Assembly: GCA_019137255.1 (NCBI GenBank) | Contig: WPDH01000275.1 | Span: 1-24,788, forward strand | DNA from: Corinectria fuckeliana | Lineage: Eukaryota; Ascomycota; Sordariomycetes; Hypocreales; Nectriaceae | Reading direction: 5' to 3' | DNA: 24,788 nt | In this document: piece after piece, positions 1 through 9,774 of the stretch | How the letters are laid out: every line of letters starts with the position of its first letter | Position numbering within the stretch: the stretch's first letter is position 1 | The notes under the pieces: model-generated | Told to the model about the DNA's origin: nothing | Databases searched by the model: none | Seen by the model: the letters and a program-made list of their open reading frames with translations, nothing else | Position numbers and translations under genes: made by a program

Positions 1-338
1 ATAAACAGATTAGTATATATAATTATATCTCTCTTACTAAGAGATTATATTATACTTATTATTATTATTATTATTATTATAGTTCTTATTCTTAGTTATA
101 TAAAGTTAGCTATTATAATAATAAGACTATAATAAAGCTATAATAGTAATAGCTAGAAAATAAATATATTAATAAATCTTAGAAAGAATATATATTAGTA
201 ATATATTTAAGACTTAAAGCTAATATAAGCCTAATAAAAAGCCTAAAAGAGAAGCTACTTATAAAAGTATTAAAAAGAGAAGAAAGAAAGAAAGATATTA
301 TAGTCTAAAAGAAGAGACTAAATAATAAATAATAAAAA
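1..338. repeat. RIP-mutated copy of a dispersed repeat (left copy)
   Basis: This A+T-rich block matches 24451-24788 in direct orientation. In the first 50 aligned bases I count 13 differences, all transitions: ten C-to-T and three G-to-A, always with the A/T base in this left copy. A TTA microsatellite at about 57-81 is shorter here than in the right copy (about 24518-24563). Similarity resumes after it and runs to the end of the window in the right copy, so the full repeat is longer than seen. The one-directional transition pattern is what RIP produces in ascomycetes. The nature of the element is not evident from this part; no coding frame is recognisable. Confidence 0.85.
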
Positions 339-987
339 TCTATATAGCTACTAATAGCTGCTAACAGCTATTAAGTGTTAAGTCTATACTAGCTTTTAGC
401 TACTAATAATTATACTACTAGCTAACTTACTAATAGCTAGCTAACCTACTAACAGCTAGTTCTACCCACTTAAAATCCTAAGCTTTTAGCTATAACTATA
501 AAGTAATCTAAATATACCTAGCTAGTATAATTTTAATACTTAACTGCTCTACTCTTATAGTAGATTAAGTGCTTAATATTTAGTTAACTATTTCTCTCTT
601 TTTTATCTCTTTTTTCTCTTTTATTCTCTTTTTCCTTTTCTCTTTTTCTCTTTCCCTCTCTTTAATTTTTTTCTAGCCCTTTAGAAAATAAGATAACTCT
701 AGTCCTAGTAAAAGAACTATTTACTTATATATAGTAATAGTATAAGAGGCTTAACTTAGGTCTGCTATATAAAAAATACAGGTTTTTATCTAATCTTATA
801 GTTTTTCCTGTATTTATATAAAATAGAAGCACTATCTACCTTCTAGGTCTATAAAGTATAAATAAATAAATAAATAAATAAATAGGTTTTAAGGTAGTTT
901 ATAATAGTTACTAAGAAAGTCTTAACTAGCTATATAAGAGGCTTACTTAAGAATCTTATAATAGATATCTAATAAGTAAATAGTATT
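339..987. repeat. A+T-rich RIP-like degraded repeat sequence
   Basis: The block is almost all A, T and TpA dinucleotides, with stops in every frame and no gene. Positions 340-480 hold imperfect repeats of a 'ctaatagctagctaac'-like unit. A pyrimidine-rich tract of T and C runs lies at about 591-672. A TAAA tetranucleotide array lies at about 859-884. The composition matches the proven RIP copy at 1-338, so this is probably the continuation of the same degraded element. Confidence 0.6.
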
Positions 988-1015
988 NNATAAAAACCCC
1001 CCCCCCCCCCCCCCC
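988..1015. other. N gap and 19-base C homopolymer, probable assembly join
   Basis: Two undetermined bases (988-989) are followed within seven bases by a run of 19 C (997-1015). Base composition changes abruptly here, from nearly pure A+T on the left to balanced sequence on the right. A long C run inside RIP-mutated DNA is implausible biologically. The simplest reading is a collapsed or low-quality contig junction, so the linkage of 1-987 to the rest of the window should not be taken for granted. Confidence 0.7.
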
Positions 1016-2209
1016 TTTTAACTGGATTTACACTACCGCAAAGCCACTTTTATCACTGTTCTTTTATGTGCGGTTTCGCACGGCTGAGGGCTACATTTTA
1101 ATACCCACATCGCCCACTTTAGCCCACTTTCGCGGACTTACAATTTCCTTCGCAAATATGTGCCAAAGCAAGCTAACTTTTCTTCCAGCAGCGAGCAAAA
1201 ATTACCCCGCACTACCTGCCCCGCCCGAACGATATAATTTTACGCTCTACGATATCGTATGATGAGATATGGCTCCTCGCAAGGGCACTACGAAGAAGGG
1301 TGTGGCCAAGAAGAAGACGGCTCCCATTGAAATTGGGCCGTCCCCGACAATGACCCCGCCCCCCGGCCCGCCTACCCCCCCCTGATAAGCTAACAGAACA
1401 TTTCCAATTCCGAGAAAAATGCTAGACACATGTGAGTCTTATCCGCCGGGTAGATGTGATGTATATGCCGACTAACTGCAGTATGATTTTTAGACATGTC
1501 CTGCGAGACTGGCGAGATGGAATTTACACAACTAAGCCACAGTAGGCCCTGATTGTGCTGCTTCGACTGATAGGGGCTAGGACAGTCAAGCAGTTGGCAG
1601 GCCTGGAGGGGTTAGCATTCCTTCCACCGGGCCTCGTCACTATGGGACTGCCAGTTGGCGGTTATCCACCGAGATTGGCCTACCCCCGTGGCTGAAAGGG
1701 TCACTACGGGAGATTTGCATTTGCGAGGTCATCAAGACGTTCTGGAACCAGCCGTTCAATCGAGATGCTTGACTATCATTCCGAGCCTACCCGGGCCCTG
1801 GGCCATGTGTTTTCCGCCGTCGTGAAGATGGTACTCGGTGCACCTGTCGAGCAGCAAAAATGGTGGGCGGCTCTACATCGGTGTCTGTCCTTCACGTCTT
1901 GTGGACCGTACGCCAGGATCTGAACGCCAAGACCCTCACCACTATATATAGCCTATACTACAACTGCAGATGAGGATGGTCATGGGTATGCTGTTTATCG
2001 TGGAGCAGTTGGAACTACAGTTGGCCTGTGAGAACTTGATCTCCCTGTTTCCGGAGGAGAGAGGTATGAGAAGAGAGGTATTACCTTAGAATGGCAGGGT
2101 TATCTAGGCGTAATAAGGGTATAAAGGGAATTAGTTGCTTATATGGAGTCAAAGGGGGGTATTAGCTGCTTATTAGGGCTAGAGACGGCTCTTAGAAATG
2201 GGGGACTTT
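1016..2209. other. Gene-free mosaic, probably decayed transposon DNA
   Basis: No conserved host gene is seen. A short open frame at 1269-1385 (plus strand) would encode a 38-residue basic, proline-rich peptide beginning MAPRKGTTKKG and ending in a PPPGPPTPP stretch. It resembles the low-complexity start of a transposon-encoded protein but has no recognisable domain. Around 1430 there is a GTGAGT sequence followed by a CTAAC and an AG, so a spliced transcript cannot be excluded. Further on, 2090-2200 contains imperfect direct repeats of an 'attagctgcttatta' type, common just upstream of fungal LTRs. I read this stretch as transposon debris without firm identity. Confidence 0.35.
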
Positions 2210-2545
2210 AGGAGGGGGGTGTGGCAGACACCCTGCTCAGGGTCGGAAAGGACCTCCAGTGGGTGTATCCCAGGGTATAAAAGGGATACCCTACTAGTTA
2301 GCTTCTGTTAGAAAAACACACACTTTGCAACTTATTTTAGACCCTCTTAATAACATTTGCTTTACATGTGCTTAGTATATGCTAACCTTTACTTTAGCAC
2401 TAGTCTAGCTAACAGCCTACTTGAGAAGTTTATAACTACCCTTAAGGATAAGGTGTAAGTCATTATTAGCAGGACATATACTTTATATATACTTTATATA
2501 TATATCTTTAATATTACTATAATTGCTTACTATAGCGAATGCAAC
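2210..2545 (+). mobile_element. Possible 3' LTR of a retrotransposon (polypurine tract plus LTR-like start)
   Basis: A purine run at 2210-2219 is immediately followed by TGTGGCAGACA at 2220, the arrangement of a polypurine tract abutting the TG start of a 3' LTR. A TATA box (TATAAAA, 2276-2282) lies about 56 bases inside, as expected for U3. The downstream CA end and target-site duplication could not be fixed, so the right limit is approximate. No second copy of this LTR was noticed in the window, so the element would be truncated or the LTR solitary. It differs in sequence from the LTR at 20135-20546. Confidence 0.4.
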
Positions 2546-3467
2546 CCGTGGCGCTTAACAAGCACTGTAACAGCGAGCTGAGTCTGGAATGCAGGAGTAG
2601 TCTTCGAACATGTAGAGACGGGTCTGGGCAACCTTAGAGAATGCAAGAATGACGCACGCCTGAGAAGCCCGACGCCAGATCACATTACAGAGTTGTTTGT
2701 TTGTCTTGCTTTAATCTAACAGTATACGGAGAATAATGTTACAACACATTTGTCAGCAGCGAGATAGCAACAACCTCCCAGTCTAGCTAGTAGGCAACTC
2801 ACGGTCATGTAGGCAGTACTTGAGGCACTAGTATTACAAGTAATATAAACACGTCGGATGTGCAGCTGCCTTTATCAAGCAACTAATAGCATCCATGTAG
2901 GTCCAAGTCAGTTGCCCAGTTGCGTAGGCTGTAAGATCAAATCAGAATGTACGGAGTAGCGTGATATACACTGTATAAATACTCATTACCTATTGATTAA
3001 CATGCATTAGCCAACTCACCTTTGCGCTATTCCTTAGCTCATACCCCGGACTTTAGTCGTCAGCCGCGTCTAGATCCGATGCTGTGGAGTTCCGTTAACT
3101 ACGGCACGGACTGCGCTTTATTCCTGCGGTGATGCATTGTATCAGACGCGACAGCACAACTGATGCCGCCTTATCCGACTGACCTCCTTCGGCATCCGCG
3201 GCTTCGGAAAACAGCTCACTTACCGAACGCCGCTGCTGGAGGAAGGATGCCGCACCTCATCTGTAATCGAGGTGTGGTAAGATACAAGGATCACAGCCCT
3301 GCATGCAGTATCACTTATCCGCAGGGTTGCAGGAACGCGGGGCGGTGGAGCCAGGATCGAGATGGCCAAGAGCGAGGACGGCAGAGTGTGCCTTGGGTCT
3401 TGGCGGAATATTCGCACAGGCACATGGGTATTCATCCAACTTGTCCAATTGCTAGCTACTATGTACT
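2546..3467. other. Intergenic, no gene recognised
   Basis: This stretch lies downstream of the oxalate decarboxylase stop. Composition is mixed, with scattered stops and no family-like open frame. The longer open frames that overlap 3163-3753 are reverse-strand shadows of the real gene, or chance. The part nearest 3467 probably contains the 3' untranslated region of the oxalate decarboxylase. Confidence 0.5.
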
Positions 3468-4993
3468 CTACAGTTCTCCAACGTCGGCGGACGGCGCAAA
3501 GTCGGGCTTGGTGACGACGTTGTTGTCGGCGTCCTTGATCTTGTCGAGGAACAGCTTCGCGTTCTCGGGATCGTCGGCAAACAGCGTGTCGACGACCTGC
3601 TTCTTGGGGGTCTCGCCGAGCCACTTGAAGAGCGAAATGTCGCGGAACTCGTCGGCGCGGAACACCTCGAGCATCTCGACGGGCTCGTCGCCAATGTTCT
3701 CGACAAAGTGGCCCATGTTGCGCGGCACGATGCCGACGTCGCCGGGCAGGTAGTCAAAGGTGCGGGCGTTCCCCTCGGCGGCGAAGATGGTGACGCGCGC
3801 GCGGCCCCGGATGAAGAAGGACCACTCGTCGGCCGTCGGGTGCCAGTGCATCTCGCGGAGGGCGCCCGGCTCGATGACGGCGTGGGCGGCGGCAATCGTC
3901 TTGGAGATGGGGAAGTTCTTGGAGTCGGTGATGCGCACGTGGCCGCCGCCGTTGGTGCTGTTGACGGGTTCCTGCTCGAGCATGCGGTGGGTAAAGTTGT
4001 ACTTGGACTTTTTGACGTCTTTGCCCCGCGGCTCCTCGTCGGCGATGGAGCCCGGCACCGTCCCCTGGAAGATGTACTTTTCTCCCGCGGGGATGTGGGC
4101 GAATACCTCCGGGGCCAGGTTGAAGTTCTTGGATATGACCGACTTGGGGGTGTGCGCTGCTTTGTTAGCGATGAGGGTCAAGTGGATGCATCACTCACCC
4201 AGCCAGTCGGTCAGGATAAACGTAGACTCCTCGGAAAAGTAGCCGCTGTCGAAGATGAGGAGGAACTCGGTGCCGTTCTCGCTCAGGCCCTGGAGAGAGT
4301 GAGGCACGCCGCTTGGGAAGTACTATTCGGTCAGTCGGAGCAATGACGGGAGCGAGGCTCTTACCCAGAGATCGCCCTTCTTGAGGTCGTCGATGAAGTT
4401 GCCGCCCTCATAGTCCAGCGCAGTGACGCGGACCTCGCCGTCGAGCACGTAGGCCCACTCGGCTTCCTTGTGCCAGTGAAGCTCGCGGATGACGCCTTGG
4501 CCTAGACGCATGTTGACGCCGGCCAGCTCTACACTGGTGGGCAGCTCGTTGATGGTGGTTTGGCGAGTCCATCCTCCTTCCTGATTTGTGTCAGTGGTTG
4601 AACTGCCGCAGTGGACAAACTCACCTCGATGCGGATGTGCGAATCGGCAAAGCTCCAGCGCATGCTGGCCATGTTTCCATGGTCGGTGCTGGGCGGCCGC
4701 ACGAGGTCGGGGTTCTGGCGAGACCGCTCCTTGTTCCAGGGACCCAGCACAGATGCACCGAGGCCGTTGCGCCACGGCAGCGGGTCGAGATCATCGCCCA
4801 CAGAGTCGACGGCCTTGTCGTAAGGGTCCCTGTTGCCGGGTGTAAAGGGAAGCCGTCCGCCGCCGGTCACGCTCTTGTAGGTGGAGGGCAGCCCGAGCCC
4901 GTCCAGAAGACGCTGGCGAGGGCTGTCCTGGATGGGAATGGCACCGCAGAGGCCTGAGACAAGAGCCACACCAAGCAGAGTTTGGATGTACAT
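3468..4993 (-). CDS. oxdC: Oxalate decarboxylase, secreted bicupin (four exons)
   Basis: It converts oxalate to formate and CO2 using Mn and dioxygen. Exons are 4993-4625, 4580-4365, 4322-4199 and 4156-3468. The introns are 44, 42 and 42 nt, each with GT-AG ends and a CTGAC/CTAAC-like branch site, giving 465 residues. Residues 1-18 form a signal peptide (MYIQTLLGVALVSGLCGA), so the enzyme is probably secreted or wall-bound. Cupin 1 has metal ligands H158, H160, E164 and H203; cupin 2 has H340, H342, E347 and H386. Spacings match Bacillus OxdC (H95/H97/E101/H140 and H273/H275/E280/H319). E400 falls at the position of Bacillus E333. The lid loop reads S225-E226-E227-S228, against SENS in Bacillus, so the catalytic lid glutamate is kept, which favours decarboxylase over oxidase activity. 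The start is the first ATG before the signal peptide, with a TATA-like TTTATAG 58-64 bases upstream (5051-5057). It is divergent from the DUF1275 gene. Confidence 0.93.
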
Positions 4994-5353
4994 GATGATT
5001 GGATGGAGAAGTGATGTGTATCTGTGAGCTTGAGGAGGTGATGCAGGATCTATAAAGCCCCACGAAAGTTCCCAGACAATTACCCAAAGCGTCACCGATT
5101 CATCTCGGAGACCGGAGACCGAACCAAGGCCGAGCATTCCCCATCCAGCAACCTCGCCGAGGGTTGTAAGCATATCCGTGCGGGGTGCTGACCGAATAGC
5201 GGCGGGTGTCTTCCGGCAGGATTTACCTGCATGAACCTGTCGGTGGCGAAGTGAGGGTGATGCAAGGTATACTTCCGGAATAGCTCCGGACGGACTATAA
5301 GGGAAGGGATGATTTCTCGGCATCTATTCGTAAACACGACTCTATCAACGACA
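4994..5353. promoter_or_regulatory. Shared divergent promoter of oxalate decarboxylase and DUF1275 gene
   Basis: This 360-base region separates two start codons pointing away from each other. It carries a TATA-like element for each side: tataaag at 5051-5057, read on the minus strand as CTTTATA, and CTATAAG at 5295-5301 for the plus gene. It also holds two tandem CGGAGAC units (5106-5112 and 5113-5119) and two TCCGGA hexamers (5274-5279 and 5285-5290, starts 11 bases apart). CGG/CCG triplets in such arrangements are typical half-sites for Zn2Cys6 regulators. Which factor binds is unknown. Confidence 0.5.
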
Positions 5354-6226
5354 ATGACTCCCTTGCCCACTTCCAACCCGTACGGCACACTCAACTCGGC
5401 GGCGGACGCCACGGATGAGACGCCGCTGCTTGGCCGCAAGCCGGAAGCCGAGTCCTGGTGGCGGCGGAAGATGGCGGTGGATATCCGCCGGGACTGGGCG
5501 GATGTGGTCCTGCTGGCGTGCTATGTCATCACGGGCATACTGGACAGCGCTTCGATATCCACCTGGGGGGCTTTTGTTTCCATGCAGACCGGTATGTCTA
5601 TTGGCCGTTGAGATGCAAAAGCTGACGGGACAGGAAACACGGTGTATCTCGGCCTGGGTCCCACGGCGGGCACCAACCGGTGGAAGAAGTCGGGCGTCTC
5701 GATCCTGGCATTCTGCATTGGATCCTTCTTCTTCAGCCGCCTGCACCGAGCCTTCTCGCCGTCCCCGAAGCGCAAATGGGTTCTGTGCCTGTCCTTTACC
5801 ATCCAGATGGTCTTCATCGTGGCGGCGGCGAGCATCGTCACGTGGGGACCGAAAGGCGCCGGGCCGGACGACACCCCGTGGTACGTCGTCGTACCCATTG
5901 GCCTCGTGGCGCTGCAGAGCTGCGGCCAGGCGGTTGCGAGCCGCGCGCTCAAGTACAACGCGCTCACGAGCGTCGTCCTGACGAGCATCTACTGCGACCT
6001 GTTTTCGGACGCGGCCCTGTTCGAGAACCTCCTTGTCAATGTGGATCGGAACCAGAGGATCGCGGCGCCGACGCTGCTTCTCGTGGGGGCTTTGATCGGT
6101 GGATGCATTGCGAAGAGTGTCCTGGGGGCAGCTGGGGCTTTGTGGGTGGCGGCCGCGATGAAGCTGTTGATTGTCTGTTCCTGGGCTCTATGGCCTATCG
6201 AGCGAGACTGGACCAGGCATGAATAG
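5354..6226 (+). CDS. DUF1275 (YoaK-type) integral membrane protein (two exons)
   Basis: Exons are 5354-5591 and 5634-6226. The 42-nt intron (GTATGT, branch GCTGAC, CAG) splits a Gly codon, and the joined protein is 276 residues, usual for the family. The N-terminal 45 or so residues are polar and presumably cytosolic. The first hydrophobic segment starts near residue 50 (VVLLACYVITGILDS) and leads into the family-typical SMQTGNTVYLGLG. Further hydrophobic segments follow in the second exon, including the RALKYNALTSVVLTSIY stretch characteristic of DUF1275. The biochemical function of the family is unknown; a transport role is often assumed. An upstream in-frame ATG at 5309 exists, but the TATA-like element at 5295-5301 and an A at -3 favour 5354. 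It shares its promoter with the oxalate decarboxylase, so co-regulation with oxalate metabolism is possible but unproven. Confidence 0.88.
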
Positions 6227-7042
6227 CCAGTCCAGGCCGTCTATCTTACTATGTAGATCAGTATGTGAGCGCTTAGAGCAGCACAATGCAGATGATACTT
6301 CCATCACTATTGGGTCGTCCAAGCCCGGTCCATCGTAGTGCTTCCGTATTCACTCCCAAGACTATGCTGCGTTTGTCACATTCTATTTTATGCCAGCCTA
6401 GCACTTTACCTCACATAGTGCGCATTACTTTATGCTGCAACTGGAATGCGATATCCCCACCTCACTACATAATCAATCACTATCGGCCACACCTCACATC
6501 ACAGAAGAATCCTCACTTCCCAACTTCCTAATCAACTCGGGTACTTGATTGCTCCGTCCCATCCGCACACCATCAGTGCGTAGCCAAATCTGCAGAGGTA
6601 CGTTGGAGTGGCCGGAACTCCACACGTTCATCATCTCGAACCCCGCAGGTGATAATGCAACGCTTACATCAATGCAACCTTCGTGAAGATCTTGAGGTTG
6701 ATAACCTCTTCCAAAGAGAGAACAACGCTATCATCCTCATGAATGCAACCTTGGTAATGCTGCTCTCTGGTTAAGCTATCCTGGCGACGTTGTGACTACC
6801 ACTCGTCCCACACCACTACTACCACCACGCAGCTCTCAGGTCCAGGCCACCCTCAACTGCCTCGCATCACTGACCCTCCGAGTGCCCCCTCTTTGAGGAT
6901 CCCGAAGCCCGAGTTTCGGTCGGATTACGGTGCATGCAGGGAACCGTGGAGGGTCCGTATTACATGCTGCCGGACTTACCATCGGGTACAATCTTCATAT
7001 AAAGCCGCTTGGCAGACATTCATTTCTCGCATCACCAACATC
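6227..7042. other. Intergenic, 3' end of DUF1275 gene and promoter of SulP gene
   Basis: These 816 bases contain no recognisable gene. The short open frames present have no family-like sequence. A TATA box (ATATAAA, 6997-7003) lies about 45 bases before the SulP start codon, so the start of that transcript is probably near 7025. An open frame beginning at 6893 runs into the SulP gene, but it is upstream of the TATA box and is not taken as coding. Confidence 0.5.
6997..7003 (+). promoter_or_regulatory. TATA box of the SulP transporter gene
   Basis: The sequence ATATAAA lies 40-46 bases upstream of the ATG at 7043. It supports this ATG over any upstream in-frame start and suggests a short 5' untranslated region. 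Confidence 0.5.
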
Positions 7043-9109
7043 ATGAAGATTGTCGAAAAGGTTCAGTCAGACCTCAGGACCGACGTCACCTGGAACAAGG
7101 CCGTCCGGCTGGGAGTCTCTGGTGCTCGAAGCTTCCCTTCCACTTCCAAGCAATATGTCGCCGACAAGTTTCCCATTATCGGGTGGCTCCCCAAGTACAA
7201 CCCTCGATGGATCATCAACGACGTCATTGCCGGGTTGACGATAGGCCTGATGCTCATCCCGCAGGGTCTTTCGTATGCCAAGATTGCGGAAATCCCCGTC
7301 GAGTACGGACTCATGTCCAGTTGGCTGCCCGCTGCTATTTACGCCTTTATGGGAACTACAAAGGGTACGTTTGCCGTATTGTTTGCCAAGTGTTGATGCA
7401 ACTAACAGTTGCCAGATGTCTCGACCGGACCGACTTCGCTCATCGGGCTTCTTACTTCGGAAAATGTCCATGCACTTCAAGATCGATGGACCCCGTCGGA
7501 AATCGCGTCGGCAACTGCCTTTATGATGGGCGTATACGGCATGGCGCTGGGTTTTCTTAATCTCGGCTTCTTGCTCGAGTTCATCTCCCTGCCCGTGCTG
7601 AGTGGATTCATCACGGCCATTGCCATCACCATCATCCTGAACCAGATGGACAGCCTCCTGGGAGAGAGCAACGTCGGCGACGGCACAGCTACGCAGATCC
7701 ACGACATCTTCAACCAGCTCCCCAACGCCAACGGCTGGGCATGTCTCATTGGCTTCACCGGGATTCTCCTCCTGACGATTCTCGACAAGTCGGGCAAGAG
7801 ATGGAAAGACAACAAGGTCATCTGGCTCTTGTCCATCACCCGCGCGTTCCTGACGCTTGTGCTCTTCACCGGCATCAGCTACGCCGTCAACAAGGACAGA
7901 GACGAGTACCTCTTCGAGGTTGTCGAGGTCAAAGCCCACGGCCAGCAAGCCCCGAGCATGCCCCGGACCGACCTCATCCCGGAAGTCGCTGGCCGCAGTA
8001 TAGCGGTGTTTATCGGTGCGGCGGTCGAGCACACTGCAATCTGTCGCGCGTTTGCCGTCAAAAACGACTACACTACGGATCAAAGCCAGGAGCTTTGTTA
8101 CTTGGGCGTTACCAACTTCTTCAACAGCTTCTTCCACTCCATGGGCGTCGGCGGTGCCATGTCTCGAACAGCTGTCAACTCGGCCTGCAACGTCAAGTCT
8201 CCGATATCTGGCGTCGTCACCATGGCAGTCGTCCTCATCTGCGTGTACGAACTCGTCGGAACACTGTACTGGATCCCCAAGGCGACCCTCGCTGCCATCA
8301 TCATCACAGCAGTCTGGGGCCTCATCTCTCCGCCCTCGACCTTCTACAGGTACTGGAAGACGTCCCTGGCCGACTTCATTTCATCCATGCTTGCACTCTG
8401 GGTGACGCTTTTCGTCTCCAGTGAGGTCGGCATTGGCGTCGCGGTCGGCTTCAATATTCTGTACGTGCTGCTCCGTCAAGTCTTCGTCCGGATGACTTCC
8501 ACTGGCGGCGTCACGTCAGAGCTTGCGATAGCTCTGGACGAGTCTCGCTCACACCCCCCAAACATCCCCGCAGACACGCGCATTTTCCGTTTCAACGAGT
8601 CGCTCTTCTTCCCTAACGCCTTCGACAACACCTCCAAAGCACTGCATGACATCCAGACTTTCCACTCGCCAGTCTACAACGGCAGCCATGGTCTGGAGAC
8701 GGAACGCAACTGGTCTGTTGTTGGCGAGAAGCGAGTTGCGCGTTTGCGTAGAACAGCAGGCATCCACGATGCGTCAATACTGCCACCCATCGGGCTCGTG
8801 GTCTTTGATTTCGGCCGCGTCAACCACATCGACGGCACCGCTGTGACGCACTTGAAGAGTCTCGTTGCCAGCATCAAAGGATACGGAGGCCCGGAGGTTC
8901 AGATTCGCTTCGTGGGGATGACCTCCTACGTTCGGCAACGGTTCGAGCGGGCACAGTGGAGTATTGTTGACGGGGATGAGTCTGGGGAGGATGCTACGGT
9001 TCTGTACCCGGACTTGGCGAGTGCTGTGATGGCACCAAGAAGGAGAGATTCCGTGAGTGAAGAAGCTATCAAAGCACATGCTTCATTTCTTGAAAAGGAA
9101 GAGGTTTGA
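7043..9109 (+). CDS. SulP/SLC26 family anion transporter with STAS domain (two exons)
   Basis: It is a plasma-membrane carrier of sulfate or related anions. Exons are 7043-7364 and 7416-9109. The 51-nt intron (GTACGT, CTAAC branch, CAG) splits an Asp codon, giving 671 residues. The N-terminal signature GWLPKYNPRWIINDVIAGLT, followed by MLIPQGLSYAKIAEIPVEYG and KDVSTGPTSLIGLLT, is classic SulP. The hydrophobic transport domain runs to about residue 450. A C-terminal STAS domain follows at about 490-640, starting at RIFRFNESLFFPNAF and including LVVFDFGRVNHIDGTAV. Large fungal sulfate permeases of the CYS-14/SUL1 type are longer (about 800 residues); this shorter form belongs to a less characterised fungal branch. 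SLC26 relatives in animals also carry oxalate, so oxalate is a possible substrate given the oxalate decarboxylase nearby. That is inference from context only. Confidence 0.92.
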
Positions 9110-9680
9110 AAATGAGCTGTCGGAGAGTAGTAGGTAGTCTGCAGCGCTGGAGGATCGTTGACTCTTCAATTTGACATCAATTGCGAATCTTGAATCTGGA
9201 TAGAGTCAAGGTGTCAGCTAGAGTTAATAAACATACTTTTTAAAATCTATTGGCACTCAATCAGGACCTGTGTTGACTACAAGACTTGCTTGTAAGGATA
9301 CGCAGTCTAGTAAAGAGTAGTCAAGAGGATACGCACATGATCGAGAAACAGCGAGGTTAGGCCACTCCCCCGACCTGGCACAGCTCCTCTAGACCCGGGT
9401 AGTGACAGCTGGTTCTTAAAGCTGTAGACTTTAGTACCTAGTCATCCACTGTAGCTGCATCAGACTGGACGCACTTAAAAACTCTACTATGCAGATTAGA
9501 ATGAGTGCACTTTGTCAGCCACCATAAGCAGGGTAACAAGTATTAGTTTCCTAAAACGCAATGCCTTGCTATAGGGCTATTCCTGTATTTTACAAGATAG
9601 AAGACTTAGACGGAACTATGGTAATTAATTTATGGGCAGCTGCTAGCAGGGGCGCCAAGTTAGAAGCGCCTGTGTATGGC
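9110..9680. other. Intergenic, no gene recognised
   Basis: This is 3' flanking sequence of the SulP gene, of mixed composition with stops in all frames. I see no coding, RNA or repeat signal before the hairpin element at 9682. Confidence 0.4.
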
Positions 9681-9681
9681 G

Positions 9682-9774
9682 AAGGCTCGCTGAGCTTTCG
9701 GCCTTTTGGAACCTACTCACCTAATCAGTGTTAGTATAATGCGCTGAGTGTGCGCTGAAAGCTCGGCGAGCCTT
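9682..9774. mobile_element. Small hairpin element, MITE-like, copy 1
   Basis: Two 21-base arms (9682-9702 and 9754-9774) are inverted repeats matching at 19 of 21 positions, separated by 51 bases. The left arm begins AAGGCTCGCTGAGC. A related sequence lies at about 19666-19840. Similarity between the two copies continues past the right arm (here about 9820-9870, there 19785-19835). In that part several G positions of copy 2 are A here, in the manner of RIP. It is non-coding and fits a miniature inverted-repeat element or a fragment of one. A target-site duplication was not identified. Confidence 0.55.

Noticed and set aside
859..884. TAAA array and TTA arrays considered as a CRISPR or satellite
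   Set aside because: They are simple microsatellites in A+T-rich RIP DNA, without spacers. CRISPR arrays are not expected in a fungus.
1..987. A+T-rich left end considered as mitochondrial DNA
   Set aside because: There are no mitochondrial genes or RNAs, stops occur in every frame, and the matching right-hand copy shows the C/G originals, which identifies RIP rather than organellar composition.
3163..3753. 196-codon plus-strand open frame
   Set aside because: It overlaps the last exon of the oxalate decarboxylase on the opposite strand, has no family-like sequence and arises from the GC-rich codon third positions of the real gene.
3708..4346. 212-codon plus-strand open frame rich in V, G, D and E
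   Set aside because: It is the antisense shadow of the oxalate decarboxylase; composition and position explain it.
6893..7042. In-frame N-terminal extension of the SulP protein
   Set aside because: It lies mostly upstream of the TATA box at 6997-7003 and shows no conserved sequence, so the ATG at 7043 was preferred.
7067..8137. 356-codon minus-strand open frame
   Set aside because: It lies antisense to the SulP gene, whose sense frame carries unmistakable family motifs across an intron. The antisense product is charged and low in pattern.
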